A DNA stretch of 64,000 nucleotides from Balaenoptera acutorostrata (GCF_949987535.1 NC_080064.1:42985937-43049936), one strand, 5' to 3'. Positions 12,463 through 24,745 are shown, counted from the stretch's first letter. Numbers and translations are program-made. Notes: generated by a model from the sequence alone, not told the origin.

Positions 12463-12798
12463 TTTTCTTTTAATTTTTAAATTTTATTTATTTATTTTTG
12501 GCTGCATTGGGTCTTTGTTGATGTTCGTGGGCCTTCTCCAGTTGTGGTGAGCGGGGGCTACTCTTCGTTGCGGTGTCAGGCTTCTCATTGCGGTGGCTTC
12601 TCTTGTTGCAGAGCACAGGCTCTAGGCGCTCAGGCTTCAGTTGTTGTGGCTCACGGGCTCTAGAACACAGGCTCTGTAGTTGTGGCACACGGGTTTAGTT
12701 GTTCCACAGCATGTGAGATCTTCCTGGACCAGGGCTCGAACCAGTGTCCCCTGCAGTGGCAGGTGGATTCTTAACCACTGCACCACCAGGGAAGCCCA
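12463..12798 (-). mobile_element. CHR SINE, minus strand
   Basis: The reverse complement shows the CHR head (near 12797 downward), a B-box (12725-12745), the body and an (AAAT)n tail at 12480-12500. The TSD is about 20 bp with two differences (12443-12462 and 12799-12818). It is moderately diverged, so not among the youngest copies. Confidence 0.92.
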
Positions 12799-13064
12799 AA
12801 GTCGTGTACTGGTCTTTTATGTCAAGAATGCAACACAACTTACCACAACGTCTTATAGCAAGAACACATTCAATAACATAATAGAAATAAGGAGTAAAGA
12901 TTCAGAATTGGCAAAATATTTTTTTGAAATAGAAAGTCTTCATATTAACTATATTTAACCTAAAATTTAACTCTGAGCTTCCTAGAAGGCAAAATGTAAA
13001 AGGAGACATGGTCAACTACATTATTCTCCTTGACAAAAAGAGAAATAGTTTTTTTTAGGCACAG

Positions 13065-14160
13065 ATTTTTTTTTCTTATGATGAGAACTTTTTAAGATTT
13101 ACTCTCTTAATAACTTTCAAATATATGACAGTATAATTAATTATAGTTACCATGCTATATATTACATCCCCAGGACTTATTTGTTTTATAACTGGAAGTT
13201 TGTACCTTATGACCACCTTCATCCATTTCACCCACCCTCCACCCCACCCCCCACCTCTGGCAACCACCAATCTGTTCTCTGTATCTATGAGTTCTGGTTT
13301 TTGCTTTTGTTTTTTTTTTGTTTTGTTTAGATTTTACATGTAAGTGATATTATATGGTATTTGTCTTTGTCTGACATCTCACTTCACATAATACCCTCAA
13401 CCCTCAAGTCCTGTCCATGTTGTCACAAGTGGAAAGATTTCCTTCTTTTTATGGCTGAATAATATTCCATCGTGTGTGTGTGTGTGTGTGTGTGTGTGCG
13501 GGTATATATGCAGTATTTTCTTTATCCATTTATTCATTAATGGATACTTAGGTTACTTCCATGTCTTAGCTATTGTAAATAATGCTGCAATGAGCAGAGA
13601 GGTGCATATATGTTTTTGAGTTATTGTTTTTGTTTCCTTTGGATAATACCCAGAAGTGGAATAGCTGGATCATATGACAGTTCTATTTTTAATTTTTTGA
13701 GGAAACTCCATACTGTTTTTCATACTGGCTGCACCAATTTACACTCCCCAAAACAGTGCACAAGTGTTCCCTTTTCTCCACATCCTCACCAACACTTGTT
13801 ATTTCTTGTCTTTTTGATAATAGCCATTCTGACAGGTGTGAGGTGGTATCCCCATTGTGGGTTTGATTTGCATTTCCTTGATGATTAGTGATGTTGAACA
13901 CTTTTTCACGTACCTGTTGGCCATCATTCAGATCATCTGCCCATTTTTTGATCAAATTGTGGTTTTTTGCTGTTGAGTTGTATGAGTTCTTTATATATTT
14001 TGGATATTAACCCCTTATCGTATTTGCAAATATTTTCTCCCAATTTTTACAAGCCTTTTCATTTTGTTGATGGTTTCCTTTGCTGTGCAGAAGCTTTTTG
14101 GTTTGATGTAGTCCCACTTGTTTATTTTTGCTTTTGTTGCCTTTGAAAATCCTATTTCTC
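13065..14160 (-). mobile_element. Ancient L1 3-prime half, minus strand
   Basis: On the minus strand it carries the ORF2 C-terminal region (13689-13955 encodes a decayed version, with the Cys/His region near 13770) and a 3-prime UTR with the CA-rich CCCACCCTCCACCCCACC segment seen on the plus strand at 13230. It is broken by stops. TSDs were not identified. Confidence 0.82.
13472..13498 (+). repeat. (TG)n microsatellite
   Basis: About 13 uninterrupted TG units inside the ancient L1, at the AT-rich site where the ORF2 C-terminus would be. This is the same relative position as the microsatellite at 5587. Confidence 0.95.
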
Positions 14161-14695
14161 ACATAGGATTTTTATTAAGAGTCTATTTGGTGATATGGCA
14201 AAATGCATCCCCAATAAAAATTTTATAGCAAATACAATAACGTTTCTTGTCAATTCATGTAAAAACTGAACCAAGTTATTTAAAAGTAAATTTAAGAAGG
14301 AAAGTTGGAATATCATCTTGTTTTATATAAGAAAGGAATTTCTTTATCCATTTACATCATATAGTTACAGGAATTATGCAATTCCTGTAACTATAAGGTT
14401 TATAACATTTTAAAATGCTTTTTAGTAAGAGGAAATTCATGCTTTAAAGCATGAAATGGACAGAGGTCATCTGAAATTAAGGATAGTAGATAGGATTGAA
14501 AACTTGAGTGTAAAGGAGGAAAATTAGAGTATCTACAGTGGAGAATAAGTGGAAAAATCTATATAATTTATTGGATTTAATTTACTGAAATAAAAAATAG
14601 TCAAAGCAGAAGTTATCAGAGAAATAATTATTTCTAAAGCCTCTGACTACCCATATAAGCCTAGATTATAGGATCTAGATCTATAGTTCACTGAA

Positions 14696-15352
14696 AACAA
14701 AATTCTCCTTATTCATGGTAGTTAGGTTCTATAAAGTTGCTGTGAAAACTGAATTAACAAATACTTAAACATTACTCCTAGGGGAAAATACAGGGTTAGG
14801 TTCCTGCAAGCCTCTGATTACAACATTTTCATCAAACAATGAGTGTATTATATTATTCTGTGTGTGCTTTTGTTTAAAGACACTTCATAAGGTATAGTGC
14901 TGATTCATTAACATTGAACTCACAGCCAACAGCAGCAATATAACTCATAGCTGAGCAAAATTTATCTAGCACACACATTTTCTCTTTAAGGCATATCACA
15001 GCCATCTTGCACTTAGGAACACTAGACAGTGTTCTACATTATGCTTGGGGACCATTTTAAACAGCGAACTTACCAACAAAAATTGCAAAAATGCAAAAAT
15101 CATGGCACTAAATAAATCACAAAAAGGACTATTGTTTATAGTATGAGAGCTGCAGCAAAAAGGCAGAATGTTGCCTCGTTTGACCTCAGTTAAAAACGTG
15201 CACTTCAACTCAAAATTTTCACCACTGCCCATATGCACATCTGTAAACAACCACAAAAGCACTGTGAGTGTTCATTTTTGTATTACAAATAAATGTTAGT
15301 GTGTAATGAATTCACAAATACAGAATCCACAAATAATGAAAATCCACTATAA
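14696..15352. mobile_element. Ancient DNA-transposon fossil (MER type)
   Basis: The block starts CTCCTTATTCATGGTAG and ends CACAAATAATGAAAATCCAC. Read as inverted copies, the ends are partly complementary (TTATTCATGG against ATTATTTGTGG). The internal text (CAGGGTTAGGTTCCTGC, GGAACACTAGACAG, CATGGCACTAAATAAATCAC) matches a mammal-wide repeat that I remember as non-autonomous DNA-transposon material. The family name is not certain. Confidence 0.55.
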
Positions 15353-15534
15353 TTACTTTAGCAAGGTTTCAGATCCGTCTTTCATTGTAGAATTTAAATG
15401 GTTCTAAAAACAAGCAAAAAGAAACTTCCCAGAGACTCTTCTATTTATTTATTTTTTAACATGTAGCATTTAATTTCATTTTCATTGTGTTCAAATTTTC
15501 TTTCATCTCTTCTTTTAAAATATTATAATTTAAT

Positions 15535-15969
15535 TTTTACTTTAAAAAACTGCTTCTTGAGGAATAATTGAAACACATATTTGACACTTTTGACAAAGTT
15601 TTGACATATGTATAAATATACATCATCACAATCAAGATAATGAGCCTATTCATTACCCCAAAAGTATCTGTGTACCCTTTTGTAATCTCCCCTTCCCACC
15701 CTTCTCTGTCCCCCATCTCCAAGCAATCACTCGTCTGCTTTCTGTCACTGTAGATTAGTTTGTATTTTTTAAAGTTTTATGAAAATGAGATCATATAATA
15801 TGAAGACTTTTTTTTGGCTTTTTTCTCTCAGCAGAATTTTGAAATTTATTCATGTTGCATGTATCAATAGTTTATTTCTCTTTATTGATGAGAGTTTTAC
15901 ATTGTATGAATATATTAACAACTTGTTTATCCATTTATCTGTTGATTGTCACTTGAGTTGTTTCTAGTT
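15535..15969 (-). mobile_element. Ancient L1 3-prime end, first segment of a split element
   Basis: Minus-strand L1 3-prime UTR and the end of ORF2 (TGTTGCATGTATCAATAG at about 15853). It stops at 15969 where an LTR is inserted and continues after 16938 with TTTTTGGCTGTTACAAATAAAG. Further segments follow at 17612-18046 and 24069-24490. Confidence 0.8.
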
Positions 15970-16938
15970 TGTAGTAGTTTTCTATTGCTGCATAACAAGT
16001 TACTACAATCTTAGCTGCTTAAAACAACACCCATTTATTAGTTTTTAGTTATGTAGGGCAAAAGTCCAGACACACTGTAGCCAAATTTCTCTGCTTACGG
16101 TATTATAAGTCTGAAATCAAGGTGTCTGCCAGGCTGCATTTCTTTTTTGTGGCTCTGGGGAAAAAGCCACTTCCGAGCTCATTTAGGTTGTTGACTAAAT
16201 TTAGTTTCTTCTAGCTGTAGAACTGCGGTCCCCATTTTCTTTCTGGCTGTCAGTTAGGGGTCTCTCTCAGCTGCTAGAGGCTGTCTTCATTGTTTGCCTC
16301 ATGGCTCCCTCCATCTTCAAACCAGTAGCAGAGAACTTTTCATACATGAATCCCCCTCATGCTTCAAATCCCTGACTTTACCAGTCTGACCACTAGACCC
16401 AGATTTAAAGGGCTCAGGTGATTAGGTCAGGGCCCTCAGATCATCTCCCTACCTTAAACTCAACTGATTTGGGACCTTAATAACATCTGCACAATCTTTT
16501 TTTTTTTTTTTTTAATTTTTATTTATTTATTTATTTATTTATGGCTGTGTTGGGTCTTCGTTTCTGTGCAAGGGCTTTCTCTAGTTTCGGCAAGTGAGGG
16601 CCACTCTTCATCGCGGTGCGCGGGCCTCTCACTATCGCGGCCTCTTCTAGTTGCGGAGCACAGGCTCCAGACGCGCAGGCTCAGTAATTGTGGCTCACGG
16701 GCCTAGTTGCTCCGTGGCATGTGGGATCTTCCCAGACCAGGGCTCAAACCCGTGTCCCCTGCATTGGCAGGCAGATTCTCAACCACTGCGCCACCAGGGA
16801 AGCCCCCATCTGCACAATCTTTTCGAAGTAGTATGTAGATTAGTACTTTTTTAATAACTGGGAGAAGGTAGGTGCATGTATACCAGGGGAATACATGCAG
16901 GAATCTTGGAACCAACTTAGAATTTTGCCTAACACACA
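15970..16938 (-). mobile_element. MLT1-like LTR (ERVL-MaLR), split by a SINE
   Basis: On the minus strand it begins TGTGTGTTAGGCAAAATTCT and ends in a segment complementary to TTCTATTGCTGCATAACAAG, then CTACTACA, giving TG...CA ends. These phrases fit MLT1-class LTRs. It sits inside ancient L1 sequence with only a very short flanking duplication (GTT), as expected for an LTR rather than an L1. It is a solitary LTR with no internal gene, interrupted by a CHR SINE at 16501-16806. Confidence 0.65.
16501..16806 (-). mobile_element. Young CHR SINE, minus strand
   Basis: Intact head, B-box (reverse complement near 16740-16755) and body, with a tail of (AAAT)n then AATT and a long A-run. The TSD CATCTGCACAATCTTTT is perfect over 17 bases (16484-16500 and 16807-16823), so the insertion is young. 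Confidence 0.95.
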
Positions 16939-17361
16939 GTTTTTGGCTGTTACAAATAAAGCTGCTATGAAAATTGTATGGATGTATATTTCTTTTTCTC
17001 TTGGATAGATATATAGGAATAGAATGGCTGAGTCACATGGTAGGCATATGTTTAACTTTTCATGAAACTGTCAAACTATTTTCCAAAGTGATTGTACCAT
17101 TGTACATTCCCGCCAGCAAGGTATGAGAGTTCCAATTCCTTGCCAATCTTTGGTATGGTCAATCCTTAATTTTAGCTGTCCTAATTATGTGGGGAATCTT
17201 CTCATACACTTATTTGTCGTATATATATCTTGTTTGGTAAGGGGTATGTTCATAGAATTTGCTTATTTTTATTGGGTTGTTCATTTTGTCACTGTTGAGT
17301 TTTTCTTTTTTTTTACTGTTGAGTTTTGAGATTTCTTTATATATTCTGGATGCAAGTTCTT
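16939..17361 (-). mobile_element. Ancient L1, second segment
   Basis: Continuation of the element at 15535, resuming after the MLT1-like LTR. It carries decayed ORF2 C-terminal sequence. It is interrupted at 17361 by a short L1 3-prime end. Confidence 0.78.
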
Positions 17362-17596
17362 TTTTAAATTTAATTTTTATTGGATTATACTTGATATACA
17401 ATGTTGTGTTAGTTTCTGCCATACAGCAAAGTGAATCAGTTATACATATACATGTATCCACTCTTTTTTAGATTCTTTTCCCATATAGGTCATCACTGAG
17501 TATTGAGTAGAGATCCCTGTGCTATACAGTAGGTTCTTATTAGTTATCTATTTGATATACAGTAGTGTGTATATGTTAATCCCAATCACCCAATTA
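17362..17596 (-). mobile_element. Short L1 3-prime UTR insertion
   Basis: The minus-strand 3-prime UTR has the ATACAGCAAAGTGAATCAG signature (plus-strand reading). The TSD TGGATGCAAGTTCTT lies at 17347-17361 and, with one difference, at 17597-17611. It is about 235 bp, inserted in the ancient L1. Confidence 0.9.
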
Positions 17597-17611
17597 TGGA
17601 TGCAACTTCTT

Positions 17612-18046
17612 AATCAGATATATGCTTTACTAAGATTATCTCCCAGTCTGTGGATTGTCTTTTCATTCTCTTAGTAGTGTCTTTTGAAGAGCAGATGTTT
17701 TAAAATTTGATTTGTCCATCTGTTCTTTTTGAATTGTGCTTTTGGTGTCATATCTAAGAAATCTTTGCCTAGCTCAATGTCACAAAGATATTTCCCCTAT
17801 GTTTTCTACTAGAAATTTATAGTTTTAGGTATGTTTTGGTTTTGATTAATTTTGAGTTAAAATTTATGAGATATTTTGTGAGATATAGTTCTAAGTTTAT
17901 TTTTTGCATATGGTTATCCAGTTGTTCCAGCACTACAGTATTGTCTTTGACACTTGGCCAAAACTCAGTTGTCTTCTTATATGTGGGTTTATTTCTGCAA
18001 TCTCTATTTTGTACCATTGATCTATTCGTCTATCTTCATGCCAACG
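17612..18046 (-). mobile_element. Ancient L1, third segment
   Basis: Minus-strand L1 ORF2 sequence continuing toward the RT domain. It is cut at 18046-18059 by the large L1 and resumes at 24069. Confidence 0.78.
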
Positions 18047-18408
18047 CCATGCTGTTATGTTGTCATTGTTTTGTTTTGTTGCGTTGTGTTTTTTAAATTG
18101 GAGTATAATTGTTTTACAATGTTGTGTTAGTTTCTGCTGTTCAACAAAGTCAATCAGCTGTATGTATACAGATATCCCCTCTCTCATGGACCATCCCACC
18201 CATCTAGGTCATCACAGAGCACCGAGCTGAGCTCCCTGTGCTATACAGCAGGTGCCACTAGCTACCTATTTTACACATGGTAGTGTATATATGTCAATCC
18301 CAATCTCTCATTTCATCCACGTTCCCCTTACCCCTGTGTCCACCCGTCTGTTCTCTGTGTCTGCGTCTCTATTCCTGCCCTAAAAATAGGTTCATCTATA
18401 CCACTTTT

Positions 18409-21400
18409 CTAGATTCAACACACATGCATTAATATATGATATTTCTTTTTTCTCTTTCTGACCCACTTCACACTGTATGTCGGACTCTAGGTCCTTCCAC
18501 ACCTCTTCAAATGACTCAATTTCATTCCTTTTTATGGCTGAGTAATATTACATTGTATATATGTACCACATCTTCTTTATCCATTCATCTGTCAATGGAC
18601 ATTTAGGTTGTTTCCATGTCCTGGCTATTGTAAATAGTGCTCCAATGAACACGTGGGTACATGTGTCCTTTTGAATTATGGTTTACTCAGGGTATGTCCC
18701 AGTAGTGGGATTGCTGGGTCATATGGTAGTTCTATTTTTAGTTTTTAAAGGAACCATCATACTGTTCTCCACAGTGGCTGTATCAATTTACATTCCCACC
18801 AAGAGGGCAAGAGGGTTCCCTTTTCTCCATGCCCTCTCCAGCATTTATTGTTTGTAGATTTTTTGATGATGGCCATTCTGACCACTGTGAGGTGATACCT
18901 CATTGTAGTTTTGATTTGCATTTCTCTAATAATTAGTGATGTTGAGTATCTTTTCATGTGCCTCTTGGCCATCTGTATGTCTTCTTTGGAGAGATGTCTA
19001 TTTAGGTCTTCTGCCCATTTTTTGATTGAGTTGTCTGGTTTTTTGATTGAGTTGTCTGGTTTTTTGATATTGAGCTACATGAGCTGTTTGTATGTTTTGG
19101 AGATTAATCCTTTGTCTGTTGATTCGTTTGCAAAAGTTTTCTCCCATTCTGAGTGTTGTCTTTTCATCTTGTTTATGGTTTCCCTTGCTATTAAGTTTAA
19201 TTAGGTCCCATTTATTTATTGTTTTTATTTTTATTACTCTAAGAGGTGGTTCAAAAAGATCTTGCTGTGATTTATGTCAAAGTGTGTTTCTCCTATGTTT
19301 TCCTCTAAGAGTTTTATAGTGTCTAATCTTACATTTAGGTGTTTAATCCATTTCGAGTTTATTTTTGTATATGGTGTTAGGGAGTGTTCTAATTTCATTC
19401 TTTTACATGTAGCTGTCCAGTTTTTCCAGCACTACTTATTGAAGAGACTGTCTTTTCTCCATTGTATATTCCTGTCTCCTTTGTCACAGATCAGGTGACC
19501 ATAGGTGCGTGGGTTTATCTCTGGACTTTCTATCCTGTACTACTGATCTATATTTCTGTTTTTGTGCCAGTACTATACTGTCTTGATTACTGTAGCTTTG
19601 TAGTATAGTCTGAAGTCAGGGAGCCTGATTCCTCCAGCTCTGTTTTTCTTTCTCAAAATTGCTTTGGCTATTCAGGATCTTTTGTGTTTCCATACAAATT
19701 GTAATATTTTTTGTTCTAATTCTCTGAAGAATGCCCTTGGTAATTTGATAGGGAATGCATTGAATCTGTAGATTGCTTTGGGTAGTATAGTCATTTTCAA
19801 AATATTGATTCTTCCAATCCAAGAACATGGTATATTTCTCTACCCATTTGTGTCATCTTTGATTTCTTTCATCAGTGTTTTATAGTTTTCTGCATACAGG
19901 TCTTTTGCCTCCTTAGGTAGGTTTATTCCTAGGTATTTTATTCTTTTTATTGCGATGGTAAGTGGGATTGCTTCCTTAAATTCTCTTTGTGATCTTTTGT
20001 TGTTAGTGTATAGGAATGCAAGAGATTTCTGTGCATTAATTTTGTATCCTGCAACCTTACCAAATTCATTGATTAGTTCTAGTAGTTTTCTGGTGACATC
20101 TTTAGGATTTTCTATGTGTAGTATCATTGTCATCTGCAAACAGTGACAGTTTTACTTCTTCTTTTCCAATTTGTAGTCCTTTTATTTCTTTTCTTCTCTG
20201 ATTGCTGTGGCTGACTTCCAAAACTATGTTCAATAAGAGTGGTGAGAGTGGACATTCTTGTCTTGTTCCTGATCTTCGAGGAAATGCTTTCAGTCCTTCA
20301 CCATTGAGAATGATGTTTGCTGTGGGTTTGTCGTATACAGCCTTTATCACATTGACGTAGGTTCCCTCTATGCCCACTTTCTGGAGAGTTTTTATTATAA
20401 ATGGGTGTTGAATTTTGCCAAAGCTTTTTCTGCATCTATTGAGATGATCATATGGCTTTTATTCTTTAATTTGTTAATATGGTGTATCACATTGGTTGAT
20501 TTGCATATATTGAAGAATCCTTGCATCCCATGGATAAATCCCACTTGAGCATGGTGTATGATCCTTTGAATGTGTTGTTGGATTCTGTTTGCTAATATTT
20601 TGTTGAGGATTTTTGGGTCTATGTTCATCAGTGATATCAATCTGTAATTTTCTTTCTTTGTGATATCTTTGTCTGGTTTTGGTATCAGGGTGATGGTGGC
20701 CTTGTAGAATGAACTTGGGAGTGCTCCTTCCTCTGCAATTTTTTGGAAGAGTTTGAGAAGGATAGGTGTTAGCTCTTCTCTAAATGTTTGATAGAATTCA
20801 CCTGTGAAACCATCTGGTCCTGCACTTTTGTTTGTTGGAAGATCTTTAATTACAGTTTCAATTTCATTACTTGTGATTGGTCTGTTTATATTTTCTAATT
20901 CTTCCTGGTTCAGTCTTGGAAAGTTGTACCTTTCCAAGAATTTGTCCATTTCTTCCAGGTTGTCCATTTTATTGGCATAGAGTTGCTTGTAGTAGTCTCT
21001 TATGATCCTTCGTATTTCAGCGGTGTCAGGTATAATTTCTCCTTTTTCATTTCTAATTTCATTGATTTGAGTCCTCTCCCTTTTTTTCTTGATGAGTCTA
21101 GCTAAAGGTTTATCAGTTTTGTTTATCTTCTCAAAGAACCAGCTGTTAGTTTTAGTGTTCTTTGCTGTTGTTTTCTTCATTTCTATTTCATTTATTTCTG
21201 CTCTGATCTTTATGATTTCTTTCCTTCTACTGACTTTGGGTTTTAAGTTTATTCTTTTTTCTCTAGTTTCTTTAGGTGTAAGGTTAGATGTTTTATTTGA
21301 GATTTTTTCTTGTTTCTTGAGGAGAGATTGAATTACTATAAAATTAGAACTGCTTTTGCTGAGTCCCATAGGTTTTGGGTCATCATGTTTTTGTTATCAT

Positions 21401-22228
21401 TTGTTTCTGTGTATTTTTAAAATTTCCTCTTTGATTTCTTCAGTGATCTTTTTGTTATTTAGCACTGTTTAGCCTCCATTTGTTTGTGTTTTTACAGTTT
21501 TTTTCCTGTAATTTATTTCTAATCTCATAGCATTGTGGCTGGAAAAGATGCTTGATATGATTTCAATTTTCTTAAATTTTCCAAGGCTTGATTTGTGACC
21601 CAAGATGTGATCTATTCTGGAGAATGTTCCGTGTGCACTTGAGAAGAAAGTGTATTCTGCCACTTTCAGGTGGAATGTCCTATAAATATCAATTAAATCT
21701 ATCTGGTCTATTGTGTCATTTAAAGCTTGTGTTTCCTTGTTTATTTTCTGTCTGGATGTTCTGTCCACTGGTGTAAGTGGGGTGTTAATGTTCCCCACTG
21801 TTATTGTGTTACTGTTGATTTCCCCTTTTATGGCTGTTAACGTTTGCCTTATGTATTGAGGTGCTCCTATGTTGGGTGCATAAATATTTATAATTGTTAC
21901 ATCTTCTTGGATTGATCCCTTGATCATTATGTAGTGTCCTTCCTTGTCTCTTGTAGCAGTCTTTATTTTAAAGTCTATTTTATCTGATATGAGTATTGCT
22001 ACTCTAGCTTTCTTGTGATTTCAATTTGCATAGAATATCTTTTCCATCCCCTCACTTTCAGTCTGTATATGTCCCTAGGGCTGAAGTGGATCTCTTATAT
22101 GCTGTGAGTGGATCTCTCTTATATGGGTCTTGCTTTTGTATCCATTCAGCCAGTCTGTGCCTTTTGGTTGGAGCATTTAATCCATTTACATTTAAGGTAA
22201 TTAGCAACATGTATTTTCCCATTACCAT
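18409..22228 (-). pseudogene. L1 ORF2 pseudogene (endonuclease-reverse transcriptase), lineage B
   Basis: ORF2 encodes the endonuclease and reverse transcriptase that nick target DNA and copy the L1 RNA. Read from the start codon complement at 22226-22228 to the stop near 18409, the frame is broken many times. Open blocks remain at 21927-21469 (endonuclease, with RIDHILGHK), 21369-20395 (linker and early RT) and shorter blocks at 20377-19840, where the catalytic motif reads SLFADDND. The N-terminal 300 bases are rearranged by a small internal duplication near 22090-22130. A 23-base tandem duplication lies at 19018-19065. At 18790-18843 the C-terminal motif reads [18 protein letters not shown], lacking residues present in lineage A. 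Confidence 0.9.
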
Positions 22229-22286
22229 TTTCTTAATTGTTTTGGGTTTGTTTTTGTGGGTCTTTTTCTTCTCTTGTGTTTCCTGC

Positions 22287-23189
22287 CTAGAGAAATTCCT
22301 TTAGTGTTTATTGTAAAGCTGGTTTGGTGGTGCTGTATTCTCTTAGCTTTTGCTTGTCTGTAAAGCTTTTGATTTTTCTGTCAAATTTGAATGAGATCCT
22401 TGTTGGGTAGAGTAATCTTGGTTGTAGCTTTTTCCCTTTCATCACTTTAAATATATCCTGCCACTCCCTTCTGGACTTCAGAGTTTCTGCTGAAAAATCA
22501 GCTGATAACCTTATGGGGATTCCCTTGTATGTTATTTGTTGCTTTTCCCTTGCTGCTTTTAATATTTTTTCTTTTAATTTAATTTTTGTTAGTTTGATTA
22601 ATATGCATCTTGGTTTGTCTCCTATGGTTTATCCTGTATGGGACTCTCTGTGCTTCCTGGACTTGGGCAGCTATTTCCTTTCCCATGTTAGGGAAGTTTT
22701 CAACTATAATCTCTTCATATGTTTTCTCAGACCCTTTCTCTTTCTCTTCTTCTTCTGGGACCACTATAATTCGAATGTTGGTGCATTTTGTGTTGTCCCA
22801 GTGGTCTCTGAGATTGTCTTCAATTCTTTTCATTCTTTTTTCTTTATTCTGCTCTTTGGCAGTTATTTCCACCATTCTATCTTCCAGCTCACTTTTCATT
22901 CTTCTGCTTCAGTTATTCTGCTATTGATTCCTTCTAGTGTATTTTTCATTTCAGTTATTGTGTTGTTCATCACTGTTTGCTTGTTCTTTAGTTCTTCTAA
23001 GTCCTTGTTAAACATCTCTTGTATTTTCTCGATCTGTGCCTCAATTCTATTTCTGAGATTTTGGATCATCTTTACTATCATTACTCTGAATTCTTTTTCA
23101 GGTAGGTTGCCTATTTCCTTTTCATTTATTTGATCTTGTAGGTTTTTGCCTTGCTCCTTTGTCTGTAACATATTTTTTTCTTGTCTCAT
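22287..23189 (-). pseudogene. L1 ORF1 pseudogene (RNA-binding chaperone), lineage B
   Basis: ORF1 encodes the trimeric RNA-binding protein of the L1 particle. The start codon complement is at 23187-23189 (protein begins MRQEKNMLQTKEQ). A predicted coiled-coil part follows (EFRVMIVKMIQNLRNRIEAQ), then an RRM-like part with RIIVVPEEEEKEKG. A frameshift near 22896-22899 separates two open blocks and the C-terminal third is closed by stops. The length of about 300 codons equals that of the plus-strand ORF1 at 40028-40921. Confidence 0.88.
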
Positions 23190-24068
23190 TTTTTTTGATG
23201 GGTAGAACTGTGTTCTTGTCTTGTTGGTTGTTTGGCCTGAGGCATCCAGCACTGGAGTTTGCAGGCAGTGGGATAGAGCTGCGTCTTGGTACTGAGATGA
23301 GGACCCCCAGGAGACCTCATTCCAATTAATATTCCCTGAGGTCTGAGTTTTTCTGTCAGTCCACCAGTTTGGACTTCTTTCTCCCACCACAGGAGCTCTG
23401 GCCTGTCCCCCAGCCTGGGAACCAAGACCCACAAGTCATGCAGCGCTGCAAAAAAAAAAAAGTAACAAGGAAAAAGGAGCAGAACAATAACAAAGAATAA
23501 AAAATAAATTAAATTAGAGAAATAAAAAATATATTAGAAAAAATAAAAATGAATGAACAACAAAGCAAACAAGAACAAAGGAAAACAGAACCACAACAGT
23601 AAAAAAAAAAAAAAAAAAGCCAGAAAAGCCTTGGTGGCGGGGATGGGGGAATTGTTGGGGAGGGCGGGCTTAGGCTCAGGAGCTGCATGGCTGTAAAAGG
23701 CCTTGGGGGGCCATGCTTAGTCTCATGACCTGCGTGGGTTGATGGGTCCCCAGAGGGCAGAGGTTCAGGCCCGGGACCTCAGCAGGCTCACCAGGGCCTG
23801 AGCTGGCATGGGAAATGCTGGCCACATTCCCCTCCAATCCCCCAATCTCCCGAAGGTCTCTCCCTGTCCCAGCTGATTCCCTCACTGTGAGTTGGAACCC
23901 CTCCTCTTCCCCAGCTGCCCCTCAGTGACACCAGTCCCATCCTACCTCCACTTTTCCTTCCCCCCTCCTTCCCCACAACATCCCACCCAGTTGCACGGGG
24001 ATTCCTCCCATCCCTTTAGGTCTCCGAGGTCCCCCACCAGCGCCTGGTAGGTGCCCTGGTTGTCAATA
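23190..24068 (-). promoter_or_regulatory. L1 lineage B 5-prime UTR (promoter region)
   Basis: GC-rich, about 880 bp, including an A-rich block (23445-23620 on the plus strand) that has the same layout as the T-rich block at 47870-48020 of the sister copy. L1 5-prime UTRs carry an internal pol II promoter. The extreme 5-prime tip with the AAGATGG site, seen in the sister copy, is absent here. Confidence 0.75.
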
Positions 24069-24492
24069 CCATGCTGTTTTGATTACTATTTTAATTATAA
24101 TAAGTCTTTAAATCAGGTAGTTATCCCTCCAACTTTTTCTTCTTTTTTTAGAGGTGTTTTAACTATTCTCGGTCTTTTGCATTTCCGTCTGAATTTTAGA
24201 ACCACCTTATCAATTTTTATAAAAAAGCCTACTGGAATTTTGATTGGCATTGCATTGAAACTATAGATCAATTTAGGGAGAATTAATATCAGAACAGCAG
24301 TATCTCTTTCAACTCAGGAGCAAGGTATGTGTCTCTTTTTATTTAGATCATCCTTAATTCCTCTTAGCAGTATTTTGTAGTTGCCTATGTACAGGCTTTT
24401 CACATCTTTTATCAGATTTATCCCTAAGTATTTCATATTTTTATGCTGTTGCAAATGGTAATTTTTGAACATTTCAGTTTCCAATTGTTTTT
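24069..24492 (-). mobile_element. Ancient L1, fourth segment
   Basis: Resumes the element broken at 18046, with minus-strand ORF2 sequence upstream of the C-terminal domain. It ends at the TSD of the next short L1 insertion. Confidence 0.78.
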
Positions 24493-24745
24493 TGTTTTTT
24501 TCTTATCCTAAACAGAAGGAAGGCAAACATTATGGCACTTCTTTTCTTTTTTTTGAATTTTTGAATTTTATTTTATTTTTTTTTTATACAGCAGGTTCTT
24601 ATTAGTCATCAATTTTATACACATCAGTGTATACATGTCAATCCCAAGCACCCAATTCATCACACCACCATCCCAACCCACCCGCGACTTTCCCCCCTTT
24701 GTGTCCATACATTTGTTCTCTACCTCTGTGTCTCAACTTCTGCCC
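24493..24745 (-). mobile_element. Short L1 3-prime end with 3-prime transduction
   Basis: The TSD TTCCAATTGTTTTT lies at 24479-24492 and 24746-24759. In element orientation it contains about 150 bp of L1 3-prime UTR, a first A-rich tail (24553-24592 on the plus strand), about 44 bp of unrelated sequence (24509-24552) and a second A-rich tail next to the TSD. Two tails with unique sequence between them indicate readthrough of the source element's poly(A) site. Confidence 0.85.

Larger units (their letters stand above)
18060..24068 (-). mobile_element. Nearly full-length L1, lineage B, minus strand
   Basis: About 6.0 kb, with the 3-prime end at 18060-18100 (T-rich on the plus strand) and the 5-prime end at about 24066. 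The imperfect TSD CCATGCTGTTTTG lies at about 18047-18059 and 24069-24081. The element holds a 3-prime UTR, ORF2 and ORF1 remnants and a GC-rich 5-prime UTR. Its 5-prime UTR aligns with that of the plus-strand copy at 47.1 kb but starts about 60 bp further in, so the very tip is missing. Numerous frameshifts show that it is dead. Confidence 0.92.

Noticed and set aside
22513..23133. 206-codon plus-strand ORF rich in Phe, Ser and Leu
   Set aside because: Antisense of L1 ORF1; hydrophobic composition arises from reversing Lys/Glu-rich codons.
23661..23976. ORFs of 62-69 codons on the minus strand
   Set aside because: They fall in the L1 5-prime UTR and have no similarity to ORF1 or to any protein I know.
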